Assembly (NCBI GenBank): GCA_029593505.1 | Contig: JAKTNI010000001.1 | Span: 124,001-188,000 of the forward strand | DNA: 64,000 nt | Direction of reading: 5' to 3' | From: Streptococcus suis | Lineage (GTDB): Bacteria > Bacillota > Bacilli > Lactobacillales > Streptococcaceae | Shown here: piece by piece, positions 1-7,600 of the stretch | Layout: each line of letters starts with the position of its first letter | Position numbering within the stretch: the first letter of the stretch is position 1 | Translations under genes and position numbers: made by a program | Notes under the pieces: model-generated | What the model saw: only the letters and a program-made list of their open reading frames with translations | What the model was told of the DNA's origin: nothing | The model's database searches: none

Positions 1-1
1 G

Positions 2-157
2 TATCATTTACGTATTAGTCGTGATGAGAAAGCATTAGCCAAAGCTATCAAATTAGGAAACAAATCGCTTGCTATCAGTCCGATGTTACGAGATGAGCGA
101 GCATATTATACTCAGTTACTTGAAATGGTAGAAAAAGAGCGTCAGATGATTGACTAA
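2..157 (+). CDS. C-terminal end of an unidentified protein (partial)
   Basis: An open frame enters from the left edge and ends with TAA at 155-157, giving 51 residues of a C-terminus. The tail is helical and charged (…LAKAIKLGNKSLAI… and …LLEMVEKERQMID). I do not recognise the family. A strong terminator at 251-290 follows, so this is probably the last gene of a rightward unit. The start and most of the protein lie outside the window. Confidence 0.6.
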   Translation, partial: YHLRISRDEKALAKAIKLGNKSLAISPMLRDERAYYTQLLEMVEKERQMID

Positions 158-250
158 CTGCTCATTTTAATAGGTGATGATAATTGTCGTTAGAGGATAT
201 GGTAGTAATAGATAATGATGTGAAGATTGTTTTTCTTTTAAAACATAGCA

Positions 251-290
251 AAGCGAGAACATTTATCAAAAATGTTCTCGCTTTATTTTA
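251..290 (+). terminator. Intrinsic terminator after the partial first gene
   Basis: A perfect 14-bp stem (251-264 with 269-282) has a 4-nt loop and is followed by TATTTTAAT. It lies between the rightward partial gene and the leftward rlmD. The T-rich tail is on the + strand side, so it mainly serves the upstream gene. Confidence 0.85.
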
Positions 291-350
291 ATGAGATATA
301 GCTATAGATGGAGTTGACAATACTTGAATGTTGAAGAACGCTAAAGAGGG

Positions 351-1709
351 TTAGTTTTCTCGTAGTTGCAGTTTCACGACGGCTTCTGTCCTTGCTGTGT
401 GGGGGAACATGTCAACTGATTGGATGTATTGAACAGAGTATATAGTTGCTAAAGAAACTAGGTCACGTGCTAAAGTCGATACATTGCAAGAAACATAAAC
501 CATTTTTTTTGGTTTGAAGCAAAGAATGGTATCTAATAATTTTTGATCTAATCCTGTTCGAGGAGGATCAACGACCAGTGCATCAGCTCTATAACCTTGC
601 GCGTACCACTTAGGGATAATATCTTCAGCTTTTCCTGCTTCGTAGTGAGTATTGGTCAATCCGAGCTTGTGCGCATTTTTCTTTGCATCCTCAATTGCTT
701 CGGGTATGATATCCATTCCACGAACAGATTGCACTTTTCGTGCGAAGGAAAAACCAATTGTTCCCACCCCACAATAAGCATCAATAATATGTTCATGCCC
801 CGTTATATCTAATGCTTTGACAGCTTCGGCGTAGAGTATGTGGGTTTGTTGAGGGTTTAGTTGGTAAAATGCTCTTGGTGATAAAGAGAATTCATAATCT
901 AATACAGCTTCATCGATGGTTTCGTTTCCCCAAAGAATTTCTGTCTGTTCACCATAAATATCACTGGTTTTCTGCTTGTTCCAATTGAGAGCGACAGTCA
1001 CAATCGTAGGGAATTTAGCTGTTAAATCAGTAATGACCTTTTTCAAATTTACTGGACAAGAAGTGACAAAAATTAGTTGAACTTGTTTTGTATGATGAGC
1101 CTTTCGGACCATGACAGTACGAATACCTTGTTCTTTGCGTTCGTTATAGATTGGGATTCGATGCTTGGTTAATAATTTAGCTACATAGTTTACAATTTTC
1201 TGGGTCTCTTGATCTTGAACAGTACAATGGTTGATATTGATGAGCCGGTGGGAATTTTCTGCATATAGTCCAGCGACCACTTGTCCTTTTAGCAATCGGG
1301 TTTGAAATTGTAGCTTGGCACGATAATGACTAGGCTCCACCATACCCATTGTGGGACGGATATCATACTCTTGATAGCCAAGTGGTTTAAATTTTTTTAA
1401 AGCTTGTAACAGTAAATCTTGTTTAAAATCTAGTTGCTTATCATAACGGAGGTGCATGATTTGGCAACCACCACAAGAGGCGTATAGTTTACAGGCTGGT
1501 TGAACACGAAATTTGGAAGGTTTATTGATGGTCAGGAGCTTTGCCTCAACAAAATTCCGCTTGACAGCAGTAATTTGACAATAGACTTCTTCGCCTTTTA
1601 AAGCACCCGAAACAAAGACGAGTGTTTTTTGATAAAAACCAATTCCTTCTCCATTGATGCCCATACGTTTGATTTTTAGAGGTATTCTCTGATTGACTTG
1701 TAGATTCAT
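351..1709 (-). CDS. rlmD: 23S rRNA (uracil-5-)-methyltransferase RlmD/RlmCD
   Basis: A 452-residue TrmA/RumA-family enzyme that uses SAM to make m5U in 23S rRNA. Gram-positive members can modify both U747 and U1939 (RlmCD); I infer that from the family, not from the sequence. An N-terminal TRAM-like domain covers about residues 1-60. The Fe-S cysteines are visible: C73, C79, C82 (CGGC context) and C162. The SAM-binding motif [10 protein letters not shown] is at 310-319, DPPRTGL at 381-387, and the catalytic cysteine C408 sits in VYVSCNVS. The length is normal for the family. It is divergent from recX with only 37 bp between the two ATGs. No Shine-Dalgarno precedes this ATG, and a TAAAAT box lies 6 nt upstream, so a leaderless message is possible. 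The start is supported because the TRAM domain begins within the first residues. Confidence 0.93.
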   Translation of the reverse strand: MNLQVNQRIPLKIKRMGINGEGIGFYQKTLVFVSGALKGEEVYCQITAVKRNFVEAKLLTINKPSKFRVQPACKLYASCGGCQIMHLRYDKQLDFKQDLLLQALKKFKPLGYQEYDIRPTMGMVEPSHYRAKLQFQTRLLKGQVVAGLYAENSHRLININHCTVQDQETQKIVNYVAKLLTKHRIPIYNERKEQGIRTVMVRKAHHTKQVQLIFVTSCPVNLKKVITDLTAKFPTIVTVALNWNKQKTSDIYGEQTEILWGNETIDEAVLDYEFSLSPRAFYQLNPQQTHILYAEAVKALDITGHEHIIDAYCGVGTIGFSFARKVQSVRGMDIIPEAIEDAKKNAHKLGLTNTHYEAGKAEDIIPKWYAQGYRADALVVDPPRTGLDQKLLDTILCFKPKKMVYVSCNVSTLARDLVSLATIYSVQYIQSVDMFPHTARTEAVVKLQLREN

Positions 1710-1746
1710 GTTTCTATTTTACCGAAAAATCCTGTATAATGAAAGA
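1710..1746. promoter_or_regulatory. 37-bp divergent rlmD/recX promoter region
   Basis: Both genes must be expressed from this short gap, or from promoters reaching into each other's coding sequence. For recX, TATAAT at 1735-1740 ends 6 nt before ATG (1747). For rlmD, a minus-strand TAAAAT ends 6 nt before its ATG. Neither side has a Shine-Dalgarno sequence, and recognisable -35 boxes are weak. Confidence 0.55.
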
Positions 1747-2523
1747 ATGAAAATTACAAAACTAGAAAAGAAAAAACGTCTGTATTTACTTGAGTTGGAT
1801 GATACGGAGCGTTTGTATATTACGGAAGATACTATTGTACATTTTATGTTGAGTAAAGATAAGGAGCTTTCAGAAGATGAAGTGATGCATATTCGTCAAT
1901 TTGCTCAGTTTTCCTATGGAAAAAATCTTGCTTTGTATTTCTTATCTTTTAAACAACGGACAAAAAAAGAAGTCGCAGATTATCTTAGAAAATACGATGT
2001 GGCTGAAGATAGTATTACAAACATTCTTCAATCATTGGAAGAAGAGAATTGGATCAATGATAAACATTATGTAGAAACCTACCTTCGTGAGAATAATCTA
2101 TCCGGTGACAAAGGTCCTGCGGTTCTTCGTCAAAAATTATACCTAAAAGGTATTAGCAAAGAAACAATTAGTAGTGGATTAGAGGCAGTTGATTTTTCAG
2201 AACTTGCTTTAAAAGTCGGTGAGAAATTACTGAGAAAGTATCAAGCGAACTTACCATGGCGTGCTTTAAAGGATAAGATTGTTCAAGGATTGATGAATAA
2301 AGGATTTTCTTATGATTTGGCTAAAGCCACATTGGCTACGTTGGATATCTCATCTGATGAGGAAAATGAGGATGATTTACTGGATCAAGAATTGGAGAAG
2401 CAGTACAGAAAATACAGCAAAAAATATGATGGTTATGAACTCAAGCAACGTATGATACAAGCTCTGGCACGTAAGGGTTTTGATTTTGATAGGATTCAAT
2501 CGATGTTGCGAGATTATCTCTAA
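1747..2523 (+). CDS. recX: Recombination regulatory protein RecX
   Basis: A 258-residue RecX-family protein that modulates RecA filaments. The start [17 protein letters not shown] at 1747 matches the family N-terminus. An upstream in-frame ATG at 1693 exists but would read through the promoter and into rlmD. The body consists of repeated three-helix modules typical of long Gram-positive RecX proteins, for example the segments around [13 protein letters not shown] and [19 protein letters not shown]. No Shine-Dalgarno is visible; TATAAT at 1735-1740 places the likely transcript start at or next to the ATG. Divergent from rlmD. Confidence 0.92.
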   Translation: MKITKLEKKKRLYLLELDDTERLYITEDTIVHFMLSKDKELSEDEVMHIRQFAQFSYGKNLALYFLSFKQRTKKEVADYLRKYDVAEDSITNILQSLEEENWINDKHYVETYLRENNLSGDKGPAVLRQKLYLKGISKETISSGLEAVDFSELALKVGEKLLRKYQANLPWRALKDKIVQGLMNKGFSYDLAKATLATLDISSDEENEDDLLDQELEKQYRKYSKKYDGYELKQRMIQALARKGFDFDRIQSMLRDYL

Positions 2524-2547
2524 CAATAGACTATTACTGTAGAAGTA

Positions 2548-2556
2548 TGATATAAT
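2548..2556 (+). promoter_or_regulatory. Extended -10 promoter of ntdP
   Basis: TGaTATAAT at 2548-2556 is a full extended -10 element, 39 nt upstream of the ntdP GTG start. No good -35 box is seen, as is common for extended -10 promoters. Confidence 0.65.
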
Positions 2557-2595
2557 GAACAGGATAAATTGTAATTGTAGAAAGTTGGTAACAAA

Positions 2596-3129
2596 GTGAA
2601 ATTACCAAAGGAAGGCGACTTTATTACAATTCAAAGTTATAAACATGACGGGGAAATTCACCGTACATGGCGTGAAACTATGGTATTAAAAACGACGGAG
2701 AATGCCATTATAGGAGTGAACAATCATACTTTAGTGACAGAAAATGATGGTCGACGTTGGGTAACAAGAGAACCAGCCATTGTTTATTTTCATAAAAAAT
2801 ATTGGTTTAATATCATCGCAATGATTCGTGATAATGGGGTTTCCTACTATTGCAATCTTGCTAGCCCGTATGTATTAGACAAGGAAGCGCTCAAATATAT
2901 TGATTATGATTTGGATGTGAAGGTCTTTGCTGATGGCGAGAAACGTTTGCTTGATGTGGATGAATACGAAAGACATCGTAGGGCTATGAACTATTCAGAT
3001 GAGATTGATTTTATTTTGAAAGAAAATGTCAAAATCCTAGTGGATTGGATCAATAACCAGCGTGGTCCCTTTTCTTCGGCTTATGTAGATATCTGGTATA
3101 AGCGCTATTTAGAACTGAGAAGTAGATAA
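2596..3129 (+). CDS. ntdP: Nucleoside tri-/diphosphatase NtdP (DUF402)
   Basis: A 177-residue DUF402 protein, the usual length of the B. subtilis YgaC / S. aureus SA1684 group, which hydrolyses nucleoside tri- and diphosphates. The start is GTG at 2596; the N-terminus [19 protein letters not shown] matches the family. The central barrel carries conserved aromatic and acidic stretches such as [21 protein letters not shown] and [10 protein letters not shown], where the metal ligands of the family lie. It has its own extended -10 promoter and is followed by a small terminator. Confidence 0.88.
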   Translation: MKLPKEGDFITIQSYKHDGEIHRTWRETMVLKTTENAIIGVNNHTLVTENDGRRWVTREPAIVYFHKKYWFNIIAMIRDNGVSYYCNLASPYVLDKEALKYIDYDLDVKVFADGEKRLLDVDEYERHRRAMNYSDEIDFILKENVKILVDWINNQRGPFSSAYVDIWYKRYLELRSR

Positions 3130-3145
3130 AGTTAGAAAAGAAAAT

Positions 3146-3165
3146 CCTGTTTTACAGGTTTTTTT
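3146..3165 (+). terminator. Terminator after ntdP
   Basis: A short CCTGT/ACAGG stem with a 3-nt loop is followed by seven T residues. The 5-bp stem is weak, so read-through into the DUF960 gene is likely. Confidence 0.6.
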
Positions 3166-3190
3166 CGTACAGGCTCAAAAGGAGAAGAAG

Positions 3191-3508
3191 ATGGCTTTTG
3201 AACAAACAAATGGACGTTATGCTAGTTTTGGTGTTGTGACGTCTCTGCCCGGTGAGGTTATTGATAGTTTTTGGTACGTGATCGATTACTATTTAAAAGG
3301 TGTTATTCCTTTAAAAAATGTCATCCGATTTGCCATTAAAAATCGCAAGGGTAAGATTACCTTAGTTTTTTCACAAGAAGGCTATAAAAACGTACTTGCA
3401 GTTGACTTAAATAGTCGTTTTGATCCATTTTATCCACCGACGATTTTAGTTTTGGATAAGAAAGGAAAAGAAACCATTACGTTGCCAGATGAAGTCACCT
3501 TGTTGTGA
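3191..3508 (+). CDS. DUF960 family protein
   Basis: A 105-residue protein of a small family of Firmicutes with no established function that I know of. The start ATG at 3191 follows AAAAGGAGAAG. The N-terminus MAFEQTNGRYASFGVVTSLP is recognisable for DUF960. It looks like a soluble alpha/beta protein with no signal peptide or membrane segment. It stands between ntdP and the GntR regulator on the same strand; an attenuating terminator separates it from ntdP. Confidence 0.75.
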   Translation: MAFEQTNGRYASFGVVTSLPGEVIDSFWYVIDYYLKGVIPLKNVIRFAIKNRKGKITLVFSQEGYKNVLAVDLNSRFDPFYPPTILVLDKKGKETITLPDEVTLL

Positions 3509-3582
3509 TGGCTTAGCATTCTGTTGGACGGAATGGTTTATGAATGATAGAGAATACTATTAACATTAGAAAGGTTTGTTCT

Positions 3583-4314
3583 ATGGGTGAACAGATGACT
3601 GAAAAACCTCTCTATTTGCAATTGGTTGATGAGTTGGAAGTGACAATTCGTGAGAGAATGTCTCCGAACGATAAGCTGTTTTCTGAGCGTGAGTTGACAC
3701 AGTTGTATGGGGTTAGTCGTATTACAGTGCGTTTGGCTTTGCAGGAATTGGAAAAACGTGGTTTGGTTTATAAAAAACATGGAAAAGGAACGTATGTATC
3801 AGAGGTTTCGGAAGTCGCGGTAGATTTATCACAGGCATATAGTTTTACAGAGCAAATGAAGAGAGTGGGTAAGGTGCCACAAACGTCTATTTTGTCCTTT
3901 GATGTAGCTAAGGCAACAGAATATATTTCCCAGCAGTTACAAATGACCGTGGGGGAAGAAGTGTTTGTCATTGAACGTCTACGTCTAGCCGATGAAGTTC
4001 CTATGATGTTGGAGAAGACATATGTTCCGGCTGCGCTTTTTCCAAACTTGACCAGTGAGCGATTGAGAGAAAAGCCTTTATATGAAATTTTTGCAGATGA
4101 CTATGGACAGGTGATTCGTTTAGCTGATGAAGAGTTCTATGCTAGCATTGCACTAGACAATGAATCGACTGTGTTAGGAATTCCTAATAGCAGTCCAGTT
4201 CTTCATTTGATTCGGAAAACTTATAACGATAAGAATCGCTTGATAGAGTTTACCTTTAGTATTGCTAGGGCTGATCAATTTCGTTATAAAATCAGCCATC
4301 AGAGAGGGTATTAA
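3583..4314 (+). CDS. GntR/HutC-family transcriptional regulator with UTRA domain
   Basis: A 243-residue repressor. A winged helix-turn-helix of the GntR type fills about residues 5-75 (PLYLQLVDELE, SERELTQLYGVSRITVRLALQ, GKGTYVSE). A UTRA effector domain covers the rest (VFVIERLRLADEVPMMLEKTYV). UTRA domains bind small ligands, often phosphorylated sugars, but I cannot name the ligand. ATG 3583 is chosen because AGAAAGG lies about 10 nt upstream; an in-frame ATG at 3544 lacks this and 3595 is also possible. No transporter or sugar gene is adjacent, so its targets are elsewhere. NagR-like is one possibility. Confidence 0.85.
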   Translation: MGEQMTEKPLYLQLVDELEVTIRERMSPNDKLFSERELTQLYGVSRITVRLALQELEKRGLVYKKHGKGTYVSEVSEVAVDLSQAYSFTEQMKRVGKVPQTSILSFDVAKATEYISQQLQMTVGEEVFVIERLRLADEVPMMLEKTYVPAALFPNLTSERLREKPLYEIFADDYGQVIRLADEEFYASIALDNESTVLGIPNSSPVLHLIRKTYNDKNRLIEFTFSIARADQFRYKISHQRGY

Positions 4315-4396
4315 GAAATGGTCTAGCTATTGTTTGTAATATATGATAAACTATATCAATGTGTGAATAGCACAGTGATTTATAAGGGAATGGTTT

Positions 4397-4651
4397 ATGA
4401 CAAAAGAACAGGAATTTTTAAAAGAATTTGAAACTTGGGTCAACACTCAGGTCATGGTAAATGAGATGGCGGTAGAGGAAAGCCGTCGTGTGTTGGAAGA
4501 AGATAAGGATGAACGGGCTGCGGATGCTTATATCCGTTATGAAAGTAAATTAGATGCCTACCGTTTCATTCAAGGAAAATTTGCTAACTACCATGCTGGG
4601 AAAGGGTTTCATGACCTACCAGATGAGTTACTTGGTCAAAGACATTATTAA
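4397..4651 (+). CDS. DUF1912 family protein
   Basis: An 84-residue, strongly helical and acidic protein of the Streptococcus-type DUF1912 family; function unknown. The start MTKEQEFLKEFETWVN and the C-terminal DLPDELLGQRHY agree with the family as I know it. No signal peptide or membrane helix. It is followed after 26 bp by the helix-hairpin-helix gene and probably shares its transcript. Confidence 0.8.
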   Translation: MTKEQEFLKEFETWVNTQVMVNEMAVEESRRVLEEDKDERAADAYIRYESKLDAYRFIQGKFANYHAGKGFHDLPDELLGQRHY

Positions 4652-4677
4652 ATTATTTAGGAGAGAGGATAGAGAAC

Positions 4678-5064
4678 TTGGCAAAGAAAAAAGTAAATCG
4701 TAAAAAGCAATTAAAAAAACAACTAGCAGACTTGAAACGTGCAGGTCGCGTTGCTCTTGAAACAGCGCGTGATGTTGTAGACGCAACGGTTCATAAAGCT
4801 GAAGCTATTGTAGAACACGCTACTGAGCAAGTGAAAGAAGTTGTGGCAGAAGTGACTTCTTCAGCTACCTCAATGGAGGAATTTTTGGCACTTCCTGAGT
4901 TAGATGGAGTAGCAGTGTCTCGATTGGAAACTTTTTATGAAGCTGGAATCAAGTCTGTAGCAGACTTTGCCAACCATACAGAAAAGGATTTGCTGGCTCT
5001 AAAAGGAATTGGTCCAGCTACCATTAAACAATTGAAAGAAAAAGGGATTGACTTGAAAGCCTAA
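4678..5064 (+). CDS. Small basic helix-hairpin-helix protein
   Basis: 128 residues starting with TTG (4678) behind a strong TAGGAGAGAGGA. Residues 1-20 are very lysine-rich. The middle (about 20-65) is an alanine/valine-rich amphipathic helix that could form a coiled coil. The C-terminus holds a helix-hairpin-helix motif (LLALKGIGPATIKQLKEKG, about 105-123), typical of non-specific DNA or RNA backbone binding. The arrangement suggests a small nucleic-acid-binding protein; the precise role is unknown. Confidence 0.75.
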   Translation: MAKKKVNRKKQLKKQLADLKRAGRVALETARDVVDATVHKAEAIVEHATEQVKEVVAEVTSSATSMEEFLALPELDGVAVSRLETFYEAGIKSVADFANHTEKDLLALKGIGPATIKQLKEKGIDLKA

Positions 5065-5069
5065 ATCCC

Positions 5070-5098
5070 TTGCTTTTCAAGGCATAATTTGATACAAT
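5070..5098 (+). promoter_or_regulatory. Promoter of the valine T-box leader
   Basis: A -35-like TTGCTT at 5070-5075, a 17-bp spacer, and TACAAT at 5093-5098 preceded by TGa (extended -10). It starts transcription just ahead of the T-box leader. Confidence 0.7.
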
Positions 5099-5099
5099 G

Positions 5100-5290
5100 A
5101 AGCCATTCAGAGGTGTTTTGAGCTCCATTTGTCACAGGAAGCGGAGGTACTGAGAAATCCGCACAAATGTCAAAACTGGTTGCTGATGATTTGAATTGAA
5201 TAAGCAAAGTGCAGATAATCTATCTGAACAAGGGTGGTACCGCGGAATAACTTCGTCCCTGTCTAGCAAGTCTAGGCGGGGATTTTCATT
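5100..5290 (+). promoter_or_regulatory. T-box riboswitch, valine-specific (likely specifier GTC)
   Basis: The T-box core (AAGGGTGGTACCGCG, 5229-5243) is unmistakable. It is followed by an intrinsic terminator: a 10-bp stem (5257-5266 with 5272-5281, including two G-U pairs) and ATTTTCATTT. In stem I, CATTTGT pairs with ACAAATG, and the next triplet on the 3' side is GTC (5169-5171) followed by A, a valine codon in the right place for a specifier. The first downstream gene is not a synthetase; valS lies 2.3 kb further on, behind three ORFs. The T-box call is certain, the specifier is inference. Confidence 0.92.
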
Positions 5291-5305
5291 TGGAAAGGAG
5301 AAGGT

Positions 5306-5695
5306 ATGTTACATCATGTTGAAATTTATGTTTCGAACTTAGAAAATTCGCGAGCATTTTACGATTTTCTCCTGACCAAGCTGGGCTACTCGCTTTATCA
5401 GGAGTGGGAGAATGGGCTATCTTATAAAAAAGCAGAACAGTACCTGGTCTTTGTCCAAACGCCACAGGAGTTCCTAGAGGCAGGTTATCACCGTTGCCGA
5501 ACTGGTCTCAATCATCTAGCTTTTCATGCGGGCACACCAGATGATATTGACCAATGGCGGAAGGAATTTTTGACCCGACGAGTCAAACTGCTCTACGACG
5601 ACCGCTATCCCCACGCAGGAGGACCAGATCACTATGCCCTCTATCTAGAAGACCCAGACGGGATCAAGATAGAGTTGGTTGGGGAGGGAAAATGA
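5306..5695 (+). CDS. VOC-family (glyoxalase/bleomycin-resistance fold) protein
   Basis: 129 residues forming one vicinal-oxygen-chelate module pair: MLHHVEIYVSNLENSRAFYDFLL at the start, and HYALYLEDPDGIKIELV near the end with the terminal metal-ligand glutamate. Members bind a divalent metal and act as lyases, dioxygenases or resistance proteins; the substrate is unknown. The start at 5306 has GGAAAGGAGAAGG just upstream and lies 16 nt behind the T-box terminator, so it is the first gene under T-box control. Its stop overlaps the ATG of the next gene (ATGA), suggesting coupled translation. Confidence 0.85.
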   Translation: MLHHVEIYVSNLENSRAFYDFLLTKLGYSLYQEWENGLSYKKAEQYLVFVQTPQEFLEAGYHRCRTGLNHLAFHAGTPDDIDQWRKEFLTRRVKLLYDDRYPHAGGPDHYALYLEDPDGIKIELVGEGK

Positions 5696-6264
5696 ATCTA
5701 ATTATTATTGGAGCACAAGCTTCAGGGAAAATGACCATAGGGCAGGAAGTTGAAAAACGAACTGAGTTGGTTTTATTTCACAATCATGAATCAATTGATT
5801 TTGTGACGAAATTTTTCCCAATGTCTACTGAGGCGAGAGAACTTATTAATGATATTAGAATGAGATTTTTTGAAACCTCTGCAAAAACTGAATTGGGTTT
5901 AATTTTTACGGTTGTGATTGACTTTAATGACCAAACGGATGTTTCTTTTTTAGAGAACATTCAAAATATTTATCATAGTATGAATCAAAAAGTTTTATTT
6001 ATTGAACTTGAAACAGACTTGCAAGAACGGTTACGGCGTAACGTAACAGAGAATCGATTGGAACATAAACCTTGGAAAAGAAATATAGAGTGGTCCGAAA
6101 AGGATATTCTTGACACTGTAAAGTTTGCTAACTTTAATCCGGAGTATGCTCCGACACAACTTAAGTATTATCACAAGATAAATAATACCAATCTTTCTGC
6201 CAATGAAGTTGCTCAACTGATTATCCAGAAAATGAAGGAACTTGAGCCAGAAAAGATGAAATAG
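5692..6264 (+). CDS. P-loop kinase-like AAA family ATPase
   Basis: 190 residues. The Walker A motif GAQASGKMT is at about residues 7-15, followed by ELVLFHNHESIDFV, the pattern of a family of small shikimate-kinase-like or zeta-toxin-like P-loop proteins in Firmicutes (my recognition, not searched). In the usual GKST/GKLT position it reads GKMT. A central DLQERLRRNVTENR segment resembles an arginine-rich lid. The substrate is unknown. The ATG overlaps the VOC stop codon. From here on the base composition is more AT-rich than in the VOC gene and valS, which suggests a separate origin. Confidence 0.75.
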   Translation: MNLIIIGAQASGKMTIGQEVEKRTELVLFHNHESIDFVTKFFPMSTEARELINDIRMRFFETSAKTELGLIFTVVIDFNDQTDVSFLENIQNIYHSMNQKVLFIELETDLQERLRRNVTENRLEHKPWKRNIEWSEKDILDTVKFANFNPEYAPTQLKYYHKINNTNLSANEVAQLIIQKMKELEPEKMK

Positions 6265-6299
6265 TCAGTTCATAGGAGCGACTATTTCTAGGAGATTAT

Positions 6300-7574
6300 A
6301 TGAAAAAGAATTCAAACATAATAATTAGTTGCATTAATTTTAGTGTTATTGTTTTTCTGACTGCCTTACCTCTTTTAGAATATTATCTAAATGAGTTTTC
6401 CTTTTTGGGAGATATAAAATTATATTTTTCATCAGATGCTAATAAGAGCTATTTTGAAGTGATGTTGTCGGTGATTACAATATTGACAACTTTTCTGGTC
6501 TTTAATTGGCAAAATAAAATAGAGATAAATAATAAAAATAGAGAATTAAAACAAGAAAAAGAAAAGCAGGAACAACTTTACTTAGAACAAAGAGAACGAG
6601 AACGTGCAGATGTGCGCCCCTTGTTTTTGGTGGAATTACAAGGAAAAAATTCAGTAATTAGATTGTTCATCAGAGAAAGTGCTCCACTTACTAATATTAC
6701 GGTTTATTATCAAAATGTAGAAAATGAAAGTTTTCAAGAGGAATTTGTTGGAAATGCTGTTTCTGGAGATATTATTTTTAGATTTGATTCCAATAAACTT
6801 GAGTCAGCGATTATTGAATGTAAAACTTATCTAGAGGAACAGATTTATTTTCAGTATCATGTTGGAAACAATTTAATACACTACAGAGTAATTACCCGAG
6901 ATGAACTTCCTTATGCAAAAAATGTATTGAACAGGCGTATTTTAAACGATAGTATTGAAAGTGAATTGAAAAATGTGATTGAGATATATGGTATTCAATT
7001 GCAATATTCATATTATGAATCAGTATTTTTTAATACATTTAAAAAATTTTTTTCAGATGATTTTAGAAACTTTAGATTCTCCACTGATGATAAGTTACTA
7101 CATTTGTCTGTGATACTTGGTCAAAAAAATATTGAAGATATTTTAGGTCAAGCAATTGATACTAATAGTAGACTGACATTCAAACGTTATCCGCAGATAT
7201 TTATTGAGTTGCTAGAAGTAATTAATAAATATTTAAAAGATGTTTTTTCGACGAATTGTGTGGAGGCTCCAAAAGAGCGAGAGTACTTCATAGGAAATAT
7301 AATGAACTATCGGGAAACAGAGATAGGAAAATATATAGAGATATTTCGTAATGAGCCGATTGATCGAGAGACAATTACTAAGTATATTGATGATTTGGTA
7401 ATATATCTAAAGAGAGAGAAACAAATGGTTGATTTCCCTCTTAGGGTTATCGAAGTTTATGTAAAAGATTACGTGACTATTTCTAAAGATAGGCTAGGAT
7501 ATCCAAATGAAGTTGAGTATGTTAAAACGCAAATTACGAATGATTTAAGAGAAGTATTTAGTAAATATACTTAA
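6300..7574 (+). CDS. Hypothetical membrane-anchored protein, 424 residues
   Basis: I do not recognise this family. Two hydrophobic helices are at about residues 7-28 and 50-70, followed by a highly charged coiled-coil stretch (NKNRELKQEKEKQEQLYLEQ, about 77-96). A long soluble domain with no familiar motif fills residues 100-424. The likely topology is two membrane spans with a large cytoplasmic C-terminal domain. The gene is clearly more AT-rich than valS and uses AT-rich codons. It sits between a T-box leader and valS, 36 bp behind the kinase gene. The position and composition suggest recent acquisition. Confidence 0.7.
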   Translation: MKKNSNIIISCINFSVIVFLTALPLLEYYLNEFSFLGDIKLYFSSDANKSYFEVMLSVITILTTFLVFNWQNKIEINNKNRELKQEKEKQEQLYLEQRERERADVRPLFLVELQGKNSVIRLFIRESAPLTNITVYYQNVENESFQEEFVGNAVSGDIIFRFDSNKLESAIIECKTYLEEQIYFQYHVGNNLIHYRVITRDELPYAKNVLNRRILNDSIESELKNVIEIYGIQLQYSYYESVFFNTFKKFFSDDFRNFRFSTDDKLLHLSVILGQKNIEDILGQAIDTNSRLTFKRYPQIFIELLEVINKYLKDVFSTNCVEAPKEREYFIGNIMNYRETEIGKYIEIFRNEPIDRETITKYIDDLVIYLKREKQMVDFPLRVIEVYVKDYVTISKDRLGYPNEVEYVKTQITNDLREVFSKYT

Positions 7575-7600
7575 TAAGACAATGTTAGAAAGGGCAAAAT

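Noticed and set aside
1693..1746. Longer RecX from ATG 1693, and TTGACT at 1693-1698 as its -35 box
   Set aside because: The extension runs through the -10 box. The TTGACT is 36 bp from TATAAT, too far to form one promoter.
5554..5691. Upstream in-frame extension of the P-loop kinase
   Set aside because: The extension is an arginine/proline-rich out-of-frame reading of the VOC gene. The P-loop protein starts at 5692.
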